Shown here: in pieces, positions 52,541 through 62,929 of the stretch
Numbering within the stretch: the stretch's first letter is position 1
Layout of the letters: each line of letters begins with the position of its first letter
Assembly: GCF_014852005.1 (NCBI RefSeq)
Contig: NZ_JACVAU010000003.1
Span: 186,001 to 250,000, forward strand
Source of the DNA: Pseudoxanthomonas sp. PXM03
GTDB lineage: Bacteria; Pseudomonadota; Gammaproteobacteria; Xanthomonadales; Xanthomonadaceae
Direction of reading: 5' to 3'
Length of the DNA stretch: 64,000 nucleotides
The notes under the pieces: model-generated
What the model was told of the DNA's origin: nothing
Seen by the model: only the letters and a program-made list of their open reading frames with translations
Databases searched by the model: none
Made by a program: the position numbers and the translations under genes

Positions 52541-52592
52541 CGGGCGGGCCCCATCCGGTACCGGATGCCAGGCCCGCCCGGCCACCCTTTTT
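52541..52592 (+). promoter_or_regulatory. Stem-loop with T-tract in the fliD leader
   Basis: Arms cgggcgggcc (52541-52550) and ggcccgcccg (52571-52580) enclose the palindrome atccggtaccggat (52553-52566). gccaccctttttc follows, a T-tract seven bases after the stem. It lies just after the predicted start of transcription and before the fliD ribosome site, so it could act as an attenuator or stabiliser. Confidence 0.6.
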
Positions 52593-52618
52593 CGGAAGGG
52601 CACTGACAGGAGACGGCA

Positions 52619-53983
52619 ATGGCAGACTATTCGCTGGGTTATGGCGGCATCGGCACCGGGATGGACATCAACGGCATGGTGTCCCAGCTGGTGGCGGCCG
52701 ATCGCGCGCCTGCGGAGAACCGCCTGACCCGCATCGAAAGCCAGGCCAAGTTCAAGCTGTCCGCACTGGGCACGGTCAGTTCCGCCTTCAGCAACCTGGA
52801 CAAGGCCCTGACCGCGCTGAAGGCCGCCACCGCCTTCGATACCCGCACCGTCAAGTCCGCCACCGACACGGTCGTTGGCGCCACGGTGGGCAGCGGGACG
52901 CCCAACGGCACGTATGCGGTCGAAGTGGTCGAACTGGCCACCGCCAACAAATGGATCACCAACCAGCCGGTGACCGCCGGCACGACCTTCGGCGCCGGCC
53001 AATTGACGCTGACGGTGGGCGGCGAGGCGCTGGCCATCGACATCGACGCGGACAGCTCGCTGCAGGATGTCCGCAGCGCGATCAACGACGCCGCCCGCAG
53101 CAAGGGCGTGCAGGCCAGCGTGTTGACGTCCAATGACGGGCTCTACCTGTCCGTGTCGTCCGACAAGACCGGCGCGGCCAACGGCATCTCGCTCGCGTTC
53201 ACCTCCGGTGGCAGCGACCTGCAGGCGCTGGCCGCCAGCCTGCAGGAACGCGTCCCCGCCGCCGATGCCGAAGTGAAGATCGACGGCCTGACCGTCACCG
53301 CCAGCGGCAACAAGATCACCGACGCCGTGCCCGGCCTGACCCTGGACGTGAAGACGAAGGGCACCAGCACCGTCACCGTGTCCACCGACACCGCTGCCGC
53401 CAGCAAGCTGATCCAGGATTTCGTGACCGCGTACAACGCGGCCATCGGCGCCATCAACACCTCGACCAAGTACAACGCAGAAAGCGATGAGCCTTCTGCC
53501 CTGACCGGCGACGCGCAGATGCGCAGCGCTTCGGGCCAGTTGAGGAATGTGCTCAGCGGCGTGCTGGGCGACCTCGCCTCGCAGGGCCTGGACGCCAAGA
53601 CGCTGGGCCTGCAGACCAAGGGCTATCCATCTTCCGACGGCACCCTGGTATTCGACAGCAGCAAGTTCACCGCCGCGCTGGTCAGCAACCCGGAGAAGAT
53701 CCGCAGCGCCTTCACCGGCGACAGCGGCTTCGCGGGCAAGCTGCAGGCGGCCGTGGGCAGCTACATCGGCACCAATGGGGCTTTCACCCAGCGCACCAGC
53801 GGCCTGAATGCCCAGATCAAGGACGTCGCCACGCAGCGCCTGGCCCTGGACGCGCGAATGGAAGCCGTCGGCAACCGCTACAAGGCCCAGTTCGTGGCGA
53901 TGGATTCGATGGTCGCCCAGATGAGCAGCACCAGCAGCTACCTGGCCCAGCAACTCGCCTCGCTCGCCAACCAGACCGGATAA
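52619..53983 (+). CDS. fliD: Flagellar filament capping protein FliD
   Basis: 454 residues. The N-terminus has IGTGMDINGMVSQLVAADRAP, the FliD_N hallmark, and the coiled C-terminus has TQRLALDARMEAVGNRYKAQFVAMDSMVAQMSSTSSYLAQQL. The middle contains a flagellin-IN-like region (about 150-200). It caps the growing filament and folds flagellin subunits. Ribosome site aggaga at 52609-52614. First gene of fliD-fliS-fliT-pilZ. Confidence 0.96.
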   Translation: MADYSLGYGGIGTGMDINGMVSQLVAADRAPAENRLTRIESQAKFKLSALGTVSSAFSNLDKALTALKAATAFDTRTVKSATDTVVGATVGSGTPNGTYAVEVVELATANKWITNQPVTAGTTFGAGQLTLTVGGEALAIDIDADSSLQDVRSAINDAARSKGVQASVLTSNDGLYLSVSSDKTGAANGISLAFTSGGSDLQALAASLQERVPAADAEVKIDGLTVTASGNKITDAVPGLTLDVKTKGTSTVTVSTDTAAASKLIQDFVTAYNAAIGAINTSTKYNAESDEPSALTGDAQMRSASGQLRNVLSGVLGDLASQGLDAKTLGLQTKGYPSSDGTLVFDSSKFTAALVSNPEKIRSAFTGDSGFAGKLQAAVGSYIGTNGAFTQRTSGLNAQIKDVATQRLALDARMEAVGNRYKAQFVAMDSMVAQMSSTSSYLAQQLASLANQTG

Positions 53984-54037
53984 CCGCCGATTCGAACCGC
54001 CGTCGGGTGACGCGCGGGGATCGCAGGAGAAAATGGA

Positions 54038-54454
54038 ATGTCATCGCATTCGTACGCCGCCCAGTACCGCAACACCGGCCTCAGCAGCGCCGTCATGGAC
54101 GCCGATCCGCATCGCCTGGTGGCCCTGCTGCTGTCGGGCGCCTGCGAACGCCTGCGACTGGCGGACGCGTGCATGGAACGTGGCGACCTGGCACGCAAGG
54201 GCAAGGCGATCGGCGAAGCGTGCGCGATCATCGGGCACCTCAATGGCTCGCTGGATCATGAGGCAGGCGGCGAAATCGCAGGCAGTCTCTCCGCACTGTA
54301 CGACTACGTGCAGACGCGCCTGATCGATGCCAACCTGCACAACGATGCCGCCGCACTGCGCGAGTCGCTCGATCTGCTTGGCGAGATCGAGTCCGCCTGG
54401 AACGCCATCCCCTCCGAGCAGCGCCAGCCCCCGGCCATGGCCGCCGCGCGATGA
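54038..54454 (+). CDS. fliS: Flagellin export chaperone FliS
   Basis: 138 residues, helical. AAQYRNTGLSSAVMDADPHRLVALLLSG is the typical start (YxxT...P..L...L), followed by AIIGHLNGSLDHEAGGEIA and LYDYVQTRLIDANLHND. FliS holds flagellin C-termini unfolded for export. Here it serves three flagellins. ATGA overlap with the next gene couples translation. Confidence 0.95.
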   Translation: MSSHSYAAQYRNTGLSSAVMDADPHRLVALLLSGACERLRLADACMERGDLARKGKAIGEACAIIGHLNGSLDHEAGGEIAGSLSALYDYVQTRLIDANLHNDAAALRESLDLLGEIESAWNAIPSEQRQPPAMAAAR

Positions 54455-54756
54455 ACGCCACACCGGCCCTCGACGACCTCTTCGCCCAGCTCGACGGCAT
54501 GCGCCATGCCTTGCACGCGGGCGAACTGGAAGACGTCGAGCGCCTGCTCAACCGTCACGACCATGACGTGCGGGCCTTCCTGCATGCCGACGGTGGCCGC
54601 TCGGCCGGTTACGACGCGCTGGCCGTGTTGCTGCGTGCGCAACTGGAACTCCAGAAGTCGATGCAGGATGCGCGCGAACAGGTGCGTATCCGCATGCATG
54701 TCAACCAGAGCGCCGACCGCGCCGCGCGCGCCTACCTTTCCGTTGTCGAGGGGTGA
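54451..54756 (+). CDS. fliT: FliT-like flagellar chaperone
   Basis: 101 residues, helical (LDDLFAQLDGMRHALHAGEL, ELEDVERLLNRHDHDVRAFL, LRAQLELQKSMQDAREQVR). Sequence similarity to enterobacterial FliT is weak, so the call rests on size, helical character and position after fliS, with which it overlaps by four bases. FliT chaperones FliD and can modulate flagellar gene expression. Confidence 0.75.
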   Translation: MNATPALDDLFAQLDGMRHALHAGELEDVERLLNRHDHDVRAFLHADGGRSAGYDALAVLLRAQLELQKSMQDAREQVRIRMHVNQSADRAARAYLSVVEG

Positions 54757-54759
54757 GCC

Positions 54760-55350
54760 ATGACCGCTTCGATCATCCTCGTGGAGCACCCTGCCGAGCA
54801 CGCGCTGTTCGATGGCGCGCTCACCTGCGAGGTGGTGCTGCCCGCGCGCTTTGACGCGGGTTCACGTGTCCTGATGCAGGCCCCGTCGGAGGCCCTGCTG
54901 AAAGGGTTGGCGGTCGCCGAGGACGTGCGCGGCGAAGACCCGGACGACCGCAAGGAAGCCACCCCCACGCAGCAGCGCATCGAAGCCAAGCTGGACCTGG
55001 TGCTGTCGCTGCTCGGCCGGCTGGCGCGCAGCCAGCACGAAACCCTGCCCGCCACCCCGTTGCGCTGGTCGCACCGTGGCCTGCGCCTGGATGTCGTGTC
55101 GCCGCCGGAACTGGCCGTCGGCGCCGCCGGCGTGGTGACCGTGCAGCCCGCCACCTGGTTGAGCGACCACATCGAACTGCCCGCCACGTTGCTGGCACAG
55201 GCTGAAGGCTCGCAAGGCATGCAACATCTCTGGCTGCAGTTCGACACCCTGGGCGCCGGCCTTGCCGAGGCCATGGACCGCCACCTGTTCCGCCTGCATC
55301 GCCGCCAGATCGCCGAAGCCCGCCAGTCCCAGCACGCAGCTCGTCCGTAG
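54760..55350 (+). CDS. PilZ-like domain protein
   Basis: 196 residues. The N-terminal half (ASIILVEHPAEHALFDGALTC) and the C-terminal half (WSHRGLRLDVVSPPELAVGAAGVVTV and FRLHRRQ) surround a helical linker. The WSxxGLRL segment resembles the PilZ core D/NxSxxG, but the RxxxR c-di-GMP arginine motif is not obvious, so it may be an atypical PilZ that does not bind the nucleotide. Position in the fliD operon, three bases after fliT, and not found alone, suggests a flagellar control function. Confidence 0.7.
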   Translation: MTASIILVEHPAEHALFDGALTCEVVLPARFDAGSRVLMQAPSEALLKGLAVAEDVRGEDPDDRKEATPTQQRIEAKLDLVLSLLGRLARSQHETLPATPLRWSHRGLRLDVVSPPELAVGAAGVVTVQPATWLSDHIELPATLLAQAEGSQGMQHLWLQFDTLGAGLAEAMDRHLFRLHRRQIAEARQSQHAARP

Positions 55351-55565
55351 CCACCTTTCGCGCATCCACGCCCACTGCGGCATCCGCGATGTGCACGCAT
55401 CACACGCCGCGATTGCGGTATTCGCCCTTTTCACGGAAACACGGTCACCACAAGTGTGACTGATGTCGTGGTTTCACTTTCCCATCGCGATTCTGAATTG
55501 GCGCACGCGGACAGCGCGGCTATCGTGACATCACCAAGCAACGCGATATCGACTGGTTCTTCCCT

Positions 55566-56198
55566 GTGCGTGTACTCATCGTCGACGACCACACCCTGGT
55601 CCGCGCCGGCATCGGCCGGCTGCTGCAGTCATTGCCCGACGTGGATGTCGTGGCCGAAGCCTGCAACGCGCAACAGGCGCTGGACATGGCGGCAATCCAC
55701 CGCCCGGACCTGATCCTGCTCGACCTCTCCCTGCCCGACCGCAGCGGGCTCGACCTGCTTCCGCTGCTGCGCGAATCGCTGCCGCAGACCCGCGTGGTGA
55801 TCATGTCCATGCACAACGATCCCACCCAGGTGCGCGTGGCGCTGGACCGCGGCTGCGCCGGTTTCGTGGTGAAGGAAGCCGCGCCGATGGAACTTGAACT
55901 CGCCCTGCGCGCCGCCGCCAGCGGCCAGGTGTTCCTGAGTCCGCAGGTGTCCTCGAAGATGCTGGCGCCGATGCTCAACCCGCAGCGTCCCACCGGCATC
56001 GCCGCGCTGTCGCCGCGGCAGCGCGAGATCCTGCGCCAGCTGGGCAGCGGCATGAGCAGCAAGGAAATCGCGGCCCAACTCGGCATCAGCGTGAAGACGG
56101 TGGAAACCCACCGTGCACGAATGATGGAATCGCTGGGCTGCCGTCGCGCCAACGATCTGCTGTTGCTGGCCGCACGCCACCAGAACGAACTGGCCTGA
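55566..56198 (+). CDS. LuxR-type two-component response regulator
   Basis: 210 residues starting at GTG. The receiver starts VRVLIVDDHTLVRAGIGRLL, with the phospho-acceptor Asp in LILLDLSLPDRSG and the switch Lys in FVVKEAAP. The LuxR helix-turn-helix is ALSPRQREILRQLGSGM to ISVKTVETHRARMMESL. It lies within the flagellar island between the fliD operon and rpoN2; no sensor kinase is adjacent. The 215-base gap upstream has no recognised promoter. Eight T residues at 56354-56361 may mark transcript end. Confidence 0.87.
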   Translation: MRVLIVDDHTLVRAGIGRLLQSLPDVDVVAEACNAQQALDMAAIHRPDLILLDLSLPDRSGLDLLPLLRESLPQTRVVIMSMHNDPTQVRVALDRGCAGFVVKEAAPMELELALRAAASGQVFLSPQVSSKMLAPMLNPQRPTGIAALSPRQREILRQLGSGMSSKEIAAQLGISVKTVETHRARMMESLGCRRANDLLLLAARHQNELA

Positions 56199-56436
56199 GC
56201 CTTGCAGGAACGGCGTGGATGACCCCCGCCGGCGACGGATTCCCGTTGCCGCATCGCCCTGACGGGCACTTCCCATCGACGATAACCCGACGCTGTAGGG
56301 GAAACCCTGACGGCCAGTGGGGCGCGCCCGCAGCACAACCAGAAACGCCCTGATTTTTTTTCCGTCACCCGACATCCAAAGTGTTCACACGATGTGAAGC
56401 CGACCTCGGCACGCCATCGAATCGGGGACAACGGGA

Positions 56437-57861
56437 ATGAAGACGGGACTTTCCACCCAGCTCGGCCAGCAACTCCACCTGACGCCGCAACTGCTGCAGT
56501 CGATCCGGCTGCTGCAACTGGACGGCCTGCAGCTGGAGATGGAAGTGCGCCGCGCACTGGACCTCAATCCGCTGCTCGAAGTCGAAGAAGCCCAGGATGC
56601 CGAGACGGTCGCCGAGATCGACGTGCTGCCGGCGCAGGACGCCGCCGCCCTCGATGCCGCCGCGTTCGACGAACTGCCCGAATCCAGCCTGTGGGACGTG
56701 GCCGGCGCCAACTGGCAGGACGGCGACGACGACCGCATGCAGCGGGTCGAGGCCGGCGAATCCAGCGACCCGCACGTGCGCGTGCTCGACCGCCTGGCGC
56801 TGGAACTGGATGGCCGGGCGCTGGACGTGGTCGCCTTCTGGCTTGAGCACACCAACGATGCCGGCTACCTGGAGCAGGCGCCCGACACCCTGGCGCTGTT
56901 GGCCTCGGCCCGCTTCGACCTGACCACCGACGCTGCGCTGCTGCTGCGCGAGCGCCTGCTGCGCGGGGAATTCCCCGGCCTGGCCGCCGCCGACGTGCGC
57001 GAATGCCTGCAGGTGCAGCTGGACTGCCTGCAGGGCCGCGTGCCCGGCCGCCACGTCGCCCGCCGCATCGTCGCCGAAGGCCTGGCGCTGCTGGCCGCAC
57101 ACGAATACGACGCCCTCGCCCGACTGCTGGACCTGGAACTCGACCAGGTGATGGAAGGCGTGCGCCTGGTGCTGTCGCTGGATGCCCGTCCTGGCGCGTC
57201 GCTGGCGCCGGCACCGACCGGCTACATCGTCCCCGACGTGGTCGCCTGGCACGCCGACTGCGCCTGGCGCGTGGCCCTGAACCCGGCGACCACGCCGCGC
57301 GTGCGGGTCAATCCGATGCAGGAGCGCGCACTGGACCAGGCCGAAGCCTCCGAAGGCGCCGGCAAGCTGCGCGAGCTGCTGCAGGAAGCGCGTTGGCTGA
57401 CCCGTGGCCTGTCGATCCGTTACGACACCCTGCTGCGGACGGCACGCGCCATCGTCGAGCGCCAGGCCGGTTTCCTGGCCCAGGGCGATGAAGCGATGGC
57501 CCCGCTGACGCTGAAGGAAATCGCCGATGCCATCGGCATGCACGAATCCACCGTCTCGCGCATCACCACCGGCAAGTACATGCAGACGCCGCGCGGCACG
57601 TTCGAGCTCAAGCACTTCTTCGCGGTGCGCTTGGAAGGCGCCAACGTGTCCGGCCCGGCCGTGCGCGCCATGGTGCGCCGCCTGATCGATTCCGAACCGG
57701 CCGGCAAGCCGCTGGCTGACGAAGCCATCGCCGGCCTGCTGGCCCGCCAGGGCATCCACATTGCCCGCAGAACTGTGGCGAAGTACCGGGAACAGCTCGA
57801 TATCGCTCCCGCCCGGGAACGCCGACGCGCTACCGTACCGGTCTTGGCCAAGGCCGGATAA
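56437..57861 (+). CDS. rpoN2: RNA polymerase sigma-54 factor, flagellar copy RpoN2
   Basis: 474 residues. The Gln/Leu-rich activator-interacting region I is at the start (STQLGQQLHLTPQLLQSIRLLQL). An acidic linker follows. The core-binding and DNA-binding regions contain LKEIADAIGMHESTVSRITTGKYM, and the RpoN box is ARRTVAKYREQL near the C-terminus. Xanthomonads have two rpoN genes; this copy, placed in the flagellar cluster before vemR and fleQ, is the RpoN2 that controls flagellar genes there. A sigma-54 promoter before fliE is its probable target. Confidence 0.95.
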   Translation: MKTGLSTQLGQQLHLTPQLLQSIRLLQLDGLQLEMEVRRALDLNPLLEVEEAQDAETVAEIDVLPAQDAAALDAAAFDELPESSLWDVAGANWQDGDDDRMQRVEAGESSDPHVRVLDRLALELDGRALDVVAFWLEHTNDAGYLEQAPDTLALLASARFDLTTDAALLLRERLLRGEFPGLAAADVRECLQVQLDCLQGRVPGRHVARRIVAEGLALLAAHEYDALARLLDLELDQVMEGVRLVLSLDARPGASLAPAPTGYIVPDVVAWHADCAWRVALNPATTPRVRVNPMQERALDQAEASEGAGKLRELLQEARWLTRGLSIRYDTLLRTARAIVERQAGFLAQGDEAMAPLTLKEIADAIGMHESTVSRITTGKYMQTPRGTFELKHFFAVRLEGANVSGPAVRAMVRRLIDSEPAGKPLADEAIAGLLARQGIHIARRTVAKYREQLDIAPARERRRATVPVLAKAG

Positions 57862-57879
57862 GAACGGAGCACGACCGCA

Positions 57880-58252
57880 ATGAGCAAGATCACCGTATTG
57901 CTGGTGGACGATCACGAAGGTTTCATCAACGCCGCCCTGCGCCACCTGCGCAAGGTGGAGTGGCTGGACATCGTGGGCCGCGCCAGCAACGGCCTGGAAG
58001 CCATCGAACGCTCGGAGACCCTGCGTCCGGACGTGGTGCTGATGGACCTGGCCATGCCGGAGATGGGGGGCCTGCAGGCTACCCGCCTCATCAAGACGCA
58101 GGACGCACCGCCCTTCATCGTGATCGCCAGCCATTTCGACGACGCCGAGCACCGCGAACATGCGATGCGCGCCGGTGCCGACGAATTCGTCAGCAAGCTT
58201 TCCTACATCCAGGAAGTCTTGCCCATCCTCGAAAGGTTCAAAGACAGCCGCC

Positions 58253-58260
<8 letters not shown>
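57880..58260 (+). CDS. vemR: Single-domain response regulator VemR
   Basis: 126 residues, a receiver domain only. Acidic pocket Asp10/Asp11 (VLLVDDHEG), phospho-acceptor Asp56 (VLMDLAMPE), the conserved Thr/Ser position (VIASHFD) and switch Lys106 (FVSKLS). Position between rpoN2 and fleQ is that of vemR in Xanthomonas, where it modulates FleQ activity, virulence and motility. It starts 18 bases after rpoN2 and overlaps fleQ by eight bases, so FleQ is the likely partner. Confidence 0.93.
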
Positions 58261-59713
<1,453 letters not shown>

Positions 59714-59733
59714 CTGGCGACGGACGGCGTTTT

Positions 59734-59750
59734 CGGCACGGGTCTTGCAA
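59734..59750 (+). promoter_or_regulatory. Sigma-54 promoter of the fliE operon
   Basis: cggcacgggtcttgcaa: GG at 59735-59736 and GC at 59747-59748, spaced 12 bases apart, against the consensus TGGCACG-N4-TTGCA. It lies 41 bases upstream of fliE and just after fleQ. Confidence 0.92.
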
Positions 59751-59790
59751 CTGATCTGACAAGACACCCCGACGACCGAAGCACCCGCCC

Positions 59791-60150
59791 ATGTCCGACG
59801 TCTCCTCCATCCTCTCGCAGATCCGCAGTTACCAGCACCAGGTCGGTACGCGTGCCCTCGAGCCGATGCCGAACCCGGGTGCGTTCACCCCGAACCGGGT
59901 GGGGCTCGAGCAGCCGGGCGTCAAGGCGCCGAGTTTCGGCGACACGCTGCAGAACGCGCTGCAAGGCGTGAACGAAGCACAGAAGACGTCCGGCGCGCTC
60001 GCGCAGGCCTTCGAACTGGGCGACCCGCGCGCGGACCTGGCACGGGTGATGGTGGCCGCGCAGCAGTCGCAGGTGGCCTTCCGCGCCACGGTGGAAGTCC
60101 GCAACCGCCTGGTGCAGGCGTACCAGGACGTCATGAACATGCCTTTGTAG
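59791..60150 (+). CDS. fliE: Flagellar hook-basal body protein FliE
   Basis: 119 residues. Typical FliE_C segment: VKAPSFGDTLQNALQGVNEAQKTSG, AFELGDPRADLARVMVAAQQSQVAFRATVEVRNRLVQAYQDVMNMPL, with the conserved C-terminal QAYQDVMNMP. It links the MS ring to the rod. The stop codon lies within a 15-base tandem repeat that extends into the gap before fliF. Confidence 0.95.
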   Translation: MSDVSSILSQIRSYQHQVGTRALEPMPNPGAFTPNRVGLEQPGVKAPSFGDTLQNALQGVNEAQKTSGALAQAFELGDPRADLARVMVAAQQSQVAFRATVEVRNRLVQAYQDVMNMPL

Positions 60151-60186
60151 GTCCCGCCTTTGTAGGTCCCGCCGTTGTAAAACCCG
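60142..60186 (+). repeat. Three 15-bp tandem repeats across the fliE stop codon
   Basis: cctttgtaggtcccg occurs at 60142-60156 and 60157-60171, and a decayed third copy (ccgttgtaaaacccg) at 60172-60186. The fliE TAG stop is inside the first copy. Confidence 0.9.
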
Positions 60187-60252
60187 CCGCCGCAATGCCC
60201 GACCGCTGACCGCCCCACTCCACCGAGCCGACCGCGCAGGAACCGCACCACC

Positions 60253-61926
60253 ATGGCCCTGACCCTTTCCAAGGAAGCCCTGAAGGAATCGCTGACCGCC
60301 GACAAGGCAGGCGCGGCGCTGACCAGGATCCAGGACGCGCGCGTGTTCAAGCAGATGGGCACGCTGCTGCTGATCGCCGGTGCGGTCGCCGTGGGAATGA
60401 TGGTGTTCTTCTGGTCGCAGAAACCCGCCTACACACCGCTGTATACCGGCCTGGACGCGAAGGCCACCGCCGAAGCCACCGACATGCTGCGCGCGGCGCA
60501 GATCCCGTTCCAGCTGGACCAGGGCACCGGTGCCATCTCCGTGCCGGAAGAAAACCTGCACGACGCCCGCCTGAAGCTGGCCGGCGCCGGCCTGGCCGAA
60601 AGCGGACGCCTGGGCTTCGAGATGATGGAGCGCGATCCGGGCTTCGGTGTCAGCCAGTTCGTCGAGAACGCACGCTACCAGCACGCGCTGGAAACCGAAC
60701 TCGTCCGCACCATCACCACCCTGCGCCCCGTGCGCGACGCTCGCGTGCATCTCGCCATTCCCAAGCCCAGCGCCTTCACCCGCCAGCGCGAAGTGGCCAG
60801 CGCGTCGGTGGTGCTGGACCTGCGCTCGGGCGCCCTGCTGGAACGCAACCAGGTGGATGCCATCGTGCACCTGGTGTCGTCGTCCATCCCCGACCTCGCC
60901 CCCGAACGCGTCACCGTGGTCGACCAGAGCGGCCGCATGCTCACCATCAGCGACCCGAACAGCGAAGCCGCGCTCAACGCCGCCCAGTTCGAACGCGTGC
61001 GCAAACTGGAGACCTCGTTCAACGACCGCATCCGCGAACTGCTGGAGCCGCTCACCGGCCCAGGCCGCGTGAATGCCGAAGTCGCGGTGGACATGGACTT
61101 CTCGGTCACCGAGGAGGCGCGCGAAACCTTCGCCAATGATCCGGCCAAGATCCGCAGCGAGCAGGTCAGCCAGAACAGCGTCGCCGGCACCGGCCCGGAG
61201 GGCGTGCCCGGCGCCACCAGCAACACGCCGCCCGGCCCCAACGCGGCCGCCGCGCCCAATCCCGCCGCGCCGGTCGAGACCAGCAGCAGCGCCACCCGCA
61301 ATTTCGAAATGGACCGCACGCTGCAGCACACGCGCCAGCCGGCCGGCCGCGTGCGCCGCGTCACCGCCGCCGTGCTGGTCGACCACGTGCCGCGTACCGG
61401 CGAGAACGGCAAGGTGGTGATGACCGCGCTGGACGCCGCCACGCTGACCCGCATCGAAGCGCTCGTGAAGGAAGCCGTGGGCTTCGACGCGGCGCGCGGC
61501 GATTCGGTGTCGGTGATGAACGCACCGTTCGTGCGCGAAACCGAGGCACCGCAGGACGTGCCGTTCTGGGAAAGCCCGTGGCTGCACAACCCCATGCTGC
61601 GCGACATCGCCCGCTACGGCCTGGGCGCGCTGGTGGTGATCGCGCTGCTGTTCGGCGTGCTGCGTCCGGCCATGCGCCAGATCATCCACCCCGCCGCCCG
61701 GCGGAAGGTGGAGGACGAGGACGACGGCATCGACGTCACCGTGATGGACGATGACGACATGCAGGCCGGCGCTGTGGCCACGCTGTCGCACGACGCGCTG
61801 CCCCCGATGCGCGCCCTGCCCTCCGACGCCTACGAAGACCGCCTGCGCCAGGCGCGCGAGGCGGTGAAGACCGATTCCAAGCAGGTGGCGCAGGTAGTGA
61901 AGGACTGGGTGGCCAGCGATGAATAA
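60253..61926 (+). CDS. fliF: Flagellar MS-ring protein FliF
   Basis: 557 residues. N-terminal transmembrane helix (about 36-55, MGTLLLIAGAVAVGMMVFFW), YscJ/FliF domain with PAYTPLYTGLDAKATAEATDML and GRLGFEMMERDPGFGVSQFVENARYQHALETELVRTI, a Pro/Ala/Asn-rich middle (about 310-345), and a second helix near 455-473 (YGLGALVVIALLFGVLRPAM). The acidic C-terminus ending VVKDWVASDE binds FliG. Its last eight bases overlap fliG. Confidence 0.96.
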   Translation: MALTLSKEALKESLTADKAGAALTRIQDARVFKQMGTLLLIAGAVAVGMMVFFWSQKPAYTPLYTGLDAKATAEATDMLRAAQIPFQLDQGTGAISVPEENLHDARLKLAGAGLAESGRLGFEMMERDPGFGVSQFVENARYQHALETELVRTITTLRPVRDARVHLAIPKPSAFTRQREVASASVVLDLRSGALLERNQVDAIVHLVSSSIPDLAPERVTVVDQSGRMLTISDPNSEAALNAAQFERVRKLETSFNDRIRELLEPLTGPGRVNAEVAVDMDFSVTEEARETFANDPAKIRSEQVSQNSVAGTGPEGVPGATSNTPPGPNAAAAPNPAAPVETSSSATRNFEMDRTLQHTRQPAGRVRRVTAAVLVDHVPRTGENGKVVMTALDAATLTRIEALVKEAVGFDAARGDSVSVMNAPFVRETEAPQDVPFWESPWLHNPMLRDIARYGLGALVVIALLFGVLRPAMRQIIHPAARRKVEDEDDGIDVTVMDDDDMQAGAVATLSHDALPPMRALPSDAYEDRLRQAREAVKTDSKQVAQVVKDWVASDE

Positions 61927-62929
61927 CGTACAGGAACCGGCACTCAACGGCGTGCAGCGCGCAGCCGTGCTGCTGCTCTCCCTCGGCGAGGAAGATGCCG
62001 CCGAAGTGCTCAAGCACATGAACGCCAAGGAGGTGCAGAAGCTCGGCATCGCCATGGCCACCATCTCCGGCGTCAGCCGCGAGCAGGTGATGCAGGTCAT
62101 GGCCACGTTCGGCGAATCGCTGGACAAGCAGACCTCGCTGGGCATGGGCGCCGACGACTACGTGCGCAAGGTACTGGTGCAGGCACTGGGCGAAGACAAG
62201 GCCGGCAGCCTGATCGACCGCATCCTGCTGGGCCGCAACACCACCGGCCTGGACACGCTGAAGTGGATGGACCCGCGCGCGATCTCGGACCTGGTGCGCA
62301 ACGAACACCCGCAGATCATCGCCATCGTGCTGGCCCACCTGGACAGCGACCAGGCCGCCGACACGCTCAAGCTGCTGCCCGAGCGCACCCGCACCGACGT
62401 GCTCCTGCGCATCGCCACGCTGGACGGCATCCCGCCGAATGCACTGAACGAGCTCAACGAGATCATGGAGCGCCAGTTCGCCGGCAACCAGAACCTCAAG
62501 GCCTCCAGCATCGGCGGCGTCAAGGTCGCGGCGAACATCCTCAATTTCATGGACTCCGGCCAGGACCAGCTCATCCTAGGCAACATCACCCAGGTCGACG
62601 CCGACCTGGGCGCACGCATCCAGGATCTGATGTTCGTGTTCGACAACCTGGCCGACCTGGGCGACCGCGAACTGCAGGCGCTGCTGCGCGAAGTGCCGAA
62701 CGATCGCCTCGGCCTGGCGCTGCGCGGCGCCGACGCCAAGGTGAAAGAAAAGATCACCCGCAACATGTCCCAGCGCGCCGCGCAGATCCTGGTCGAAGAC
62801 ATGGAAGCACGGGGCCCGGTGCGCCTGTCCGATGTGGAAGGCGCGCAGAAGGAAATCCTCGCCATCGTGCGCCGCCTGGCTGACCAGGGCGTGATCTCGC
62901 TGATGGCCGGTGCCGAGGAAATGGTATGA
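61919..62929 (+). CDS. fliG: Flagellar motor switch protein FliG
   Basis: 336 residues, the usual size. N-terminal LNGVQRAAVLLLSLGEEDAAEVL, the middle EHPQ motif (RNEHPQIIAIVLAHL), and the C-terminal charged torque helix with FDNLADLGDRELQALLREVPNDRLGLALRGA and REKITRNMSQRAAQILVEDME-like sequence. It rotates against the MotA stator and joins FliF to FliM/FliN. Overlaps fliF by 8 and fliH by 4 bases. Confidence 0.97.
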   Translation: MNNVQEPALNGVQRAAVLLLSLGEEDAAEVLKHMNAKEVQKLGIAMATISGVSREQVMQVMATFGESLDKQTSLGMGADDYVRKVLVQALGEDKAGSLIDRILLGRNTTGLDTLKWMDPRAISDLVRNEHPQIIAIVLAHLDSDQAADTLKLLPERTRTDVLLRIATLDGIPPNALNELNEIMERQFAGNQNLKASSIGGVKVAANILNFMDSGQDQLILGNITQVDADLGARIQDLMFVFDNLADLGDRELQALLREVPNDRLGLALRGADAKVKEKITRNMSQRAAQILVEDMEARGPVRLSDVEGAQKEILAIVRRLADQGVISLMAGAEEMV

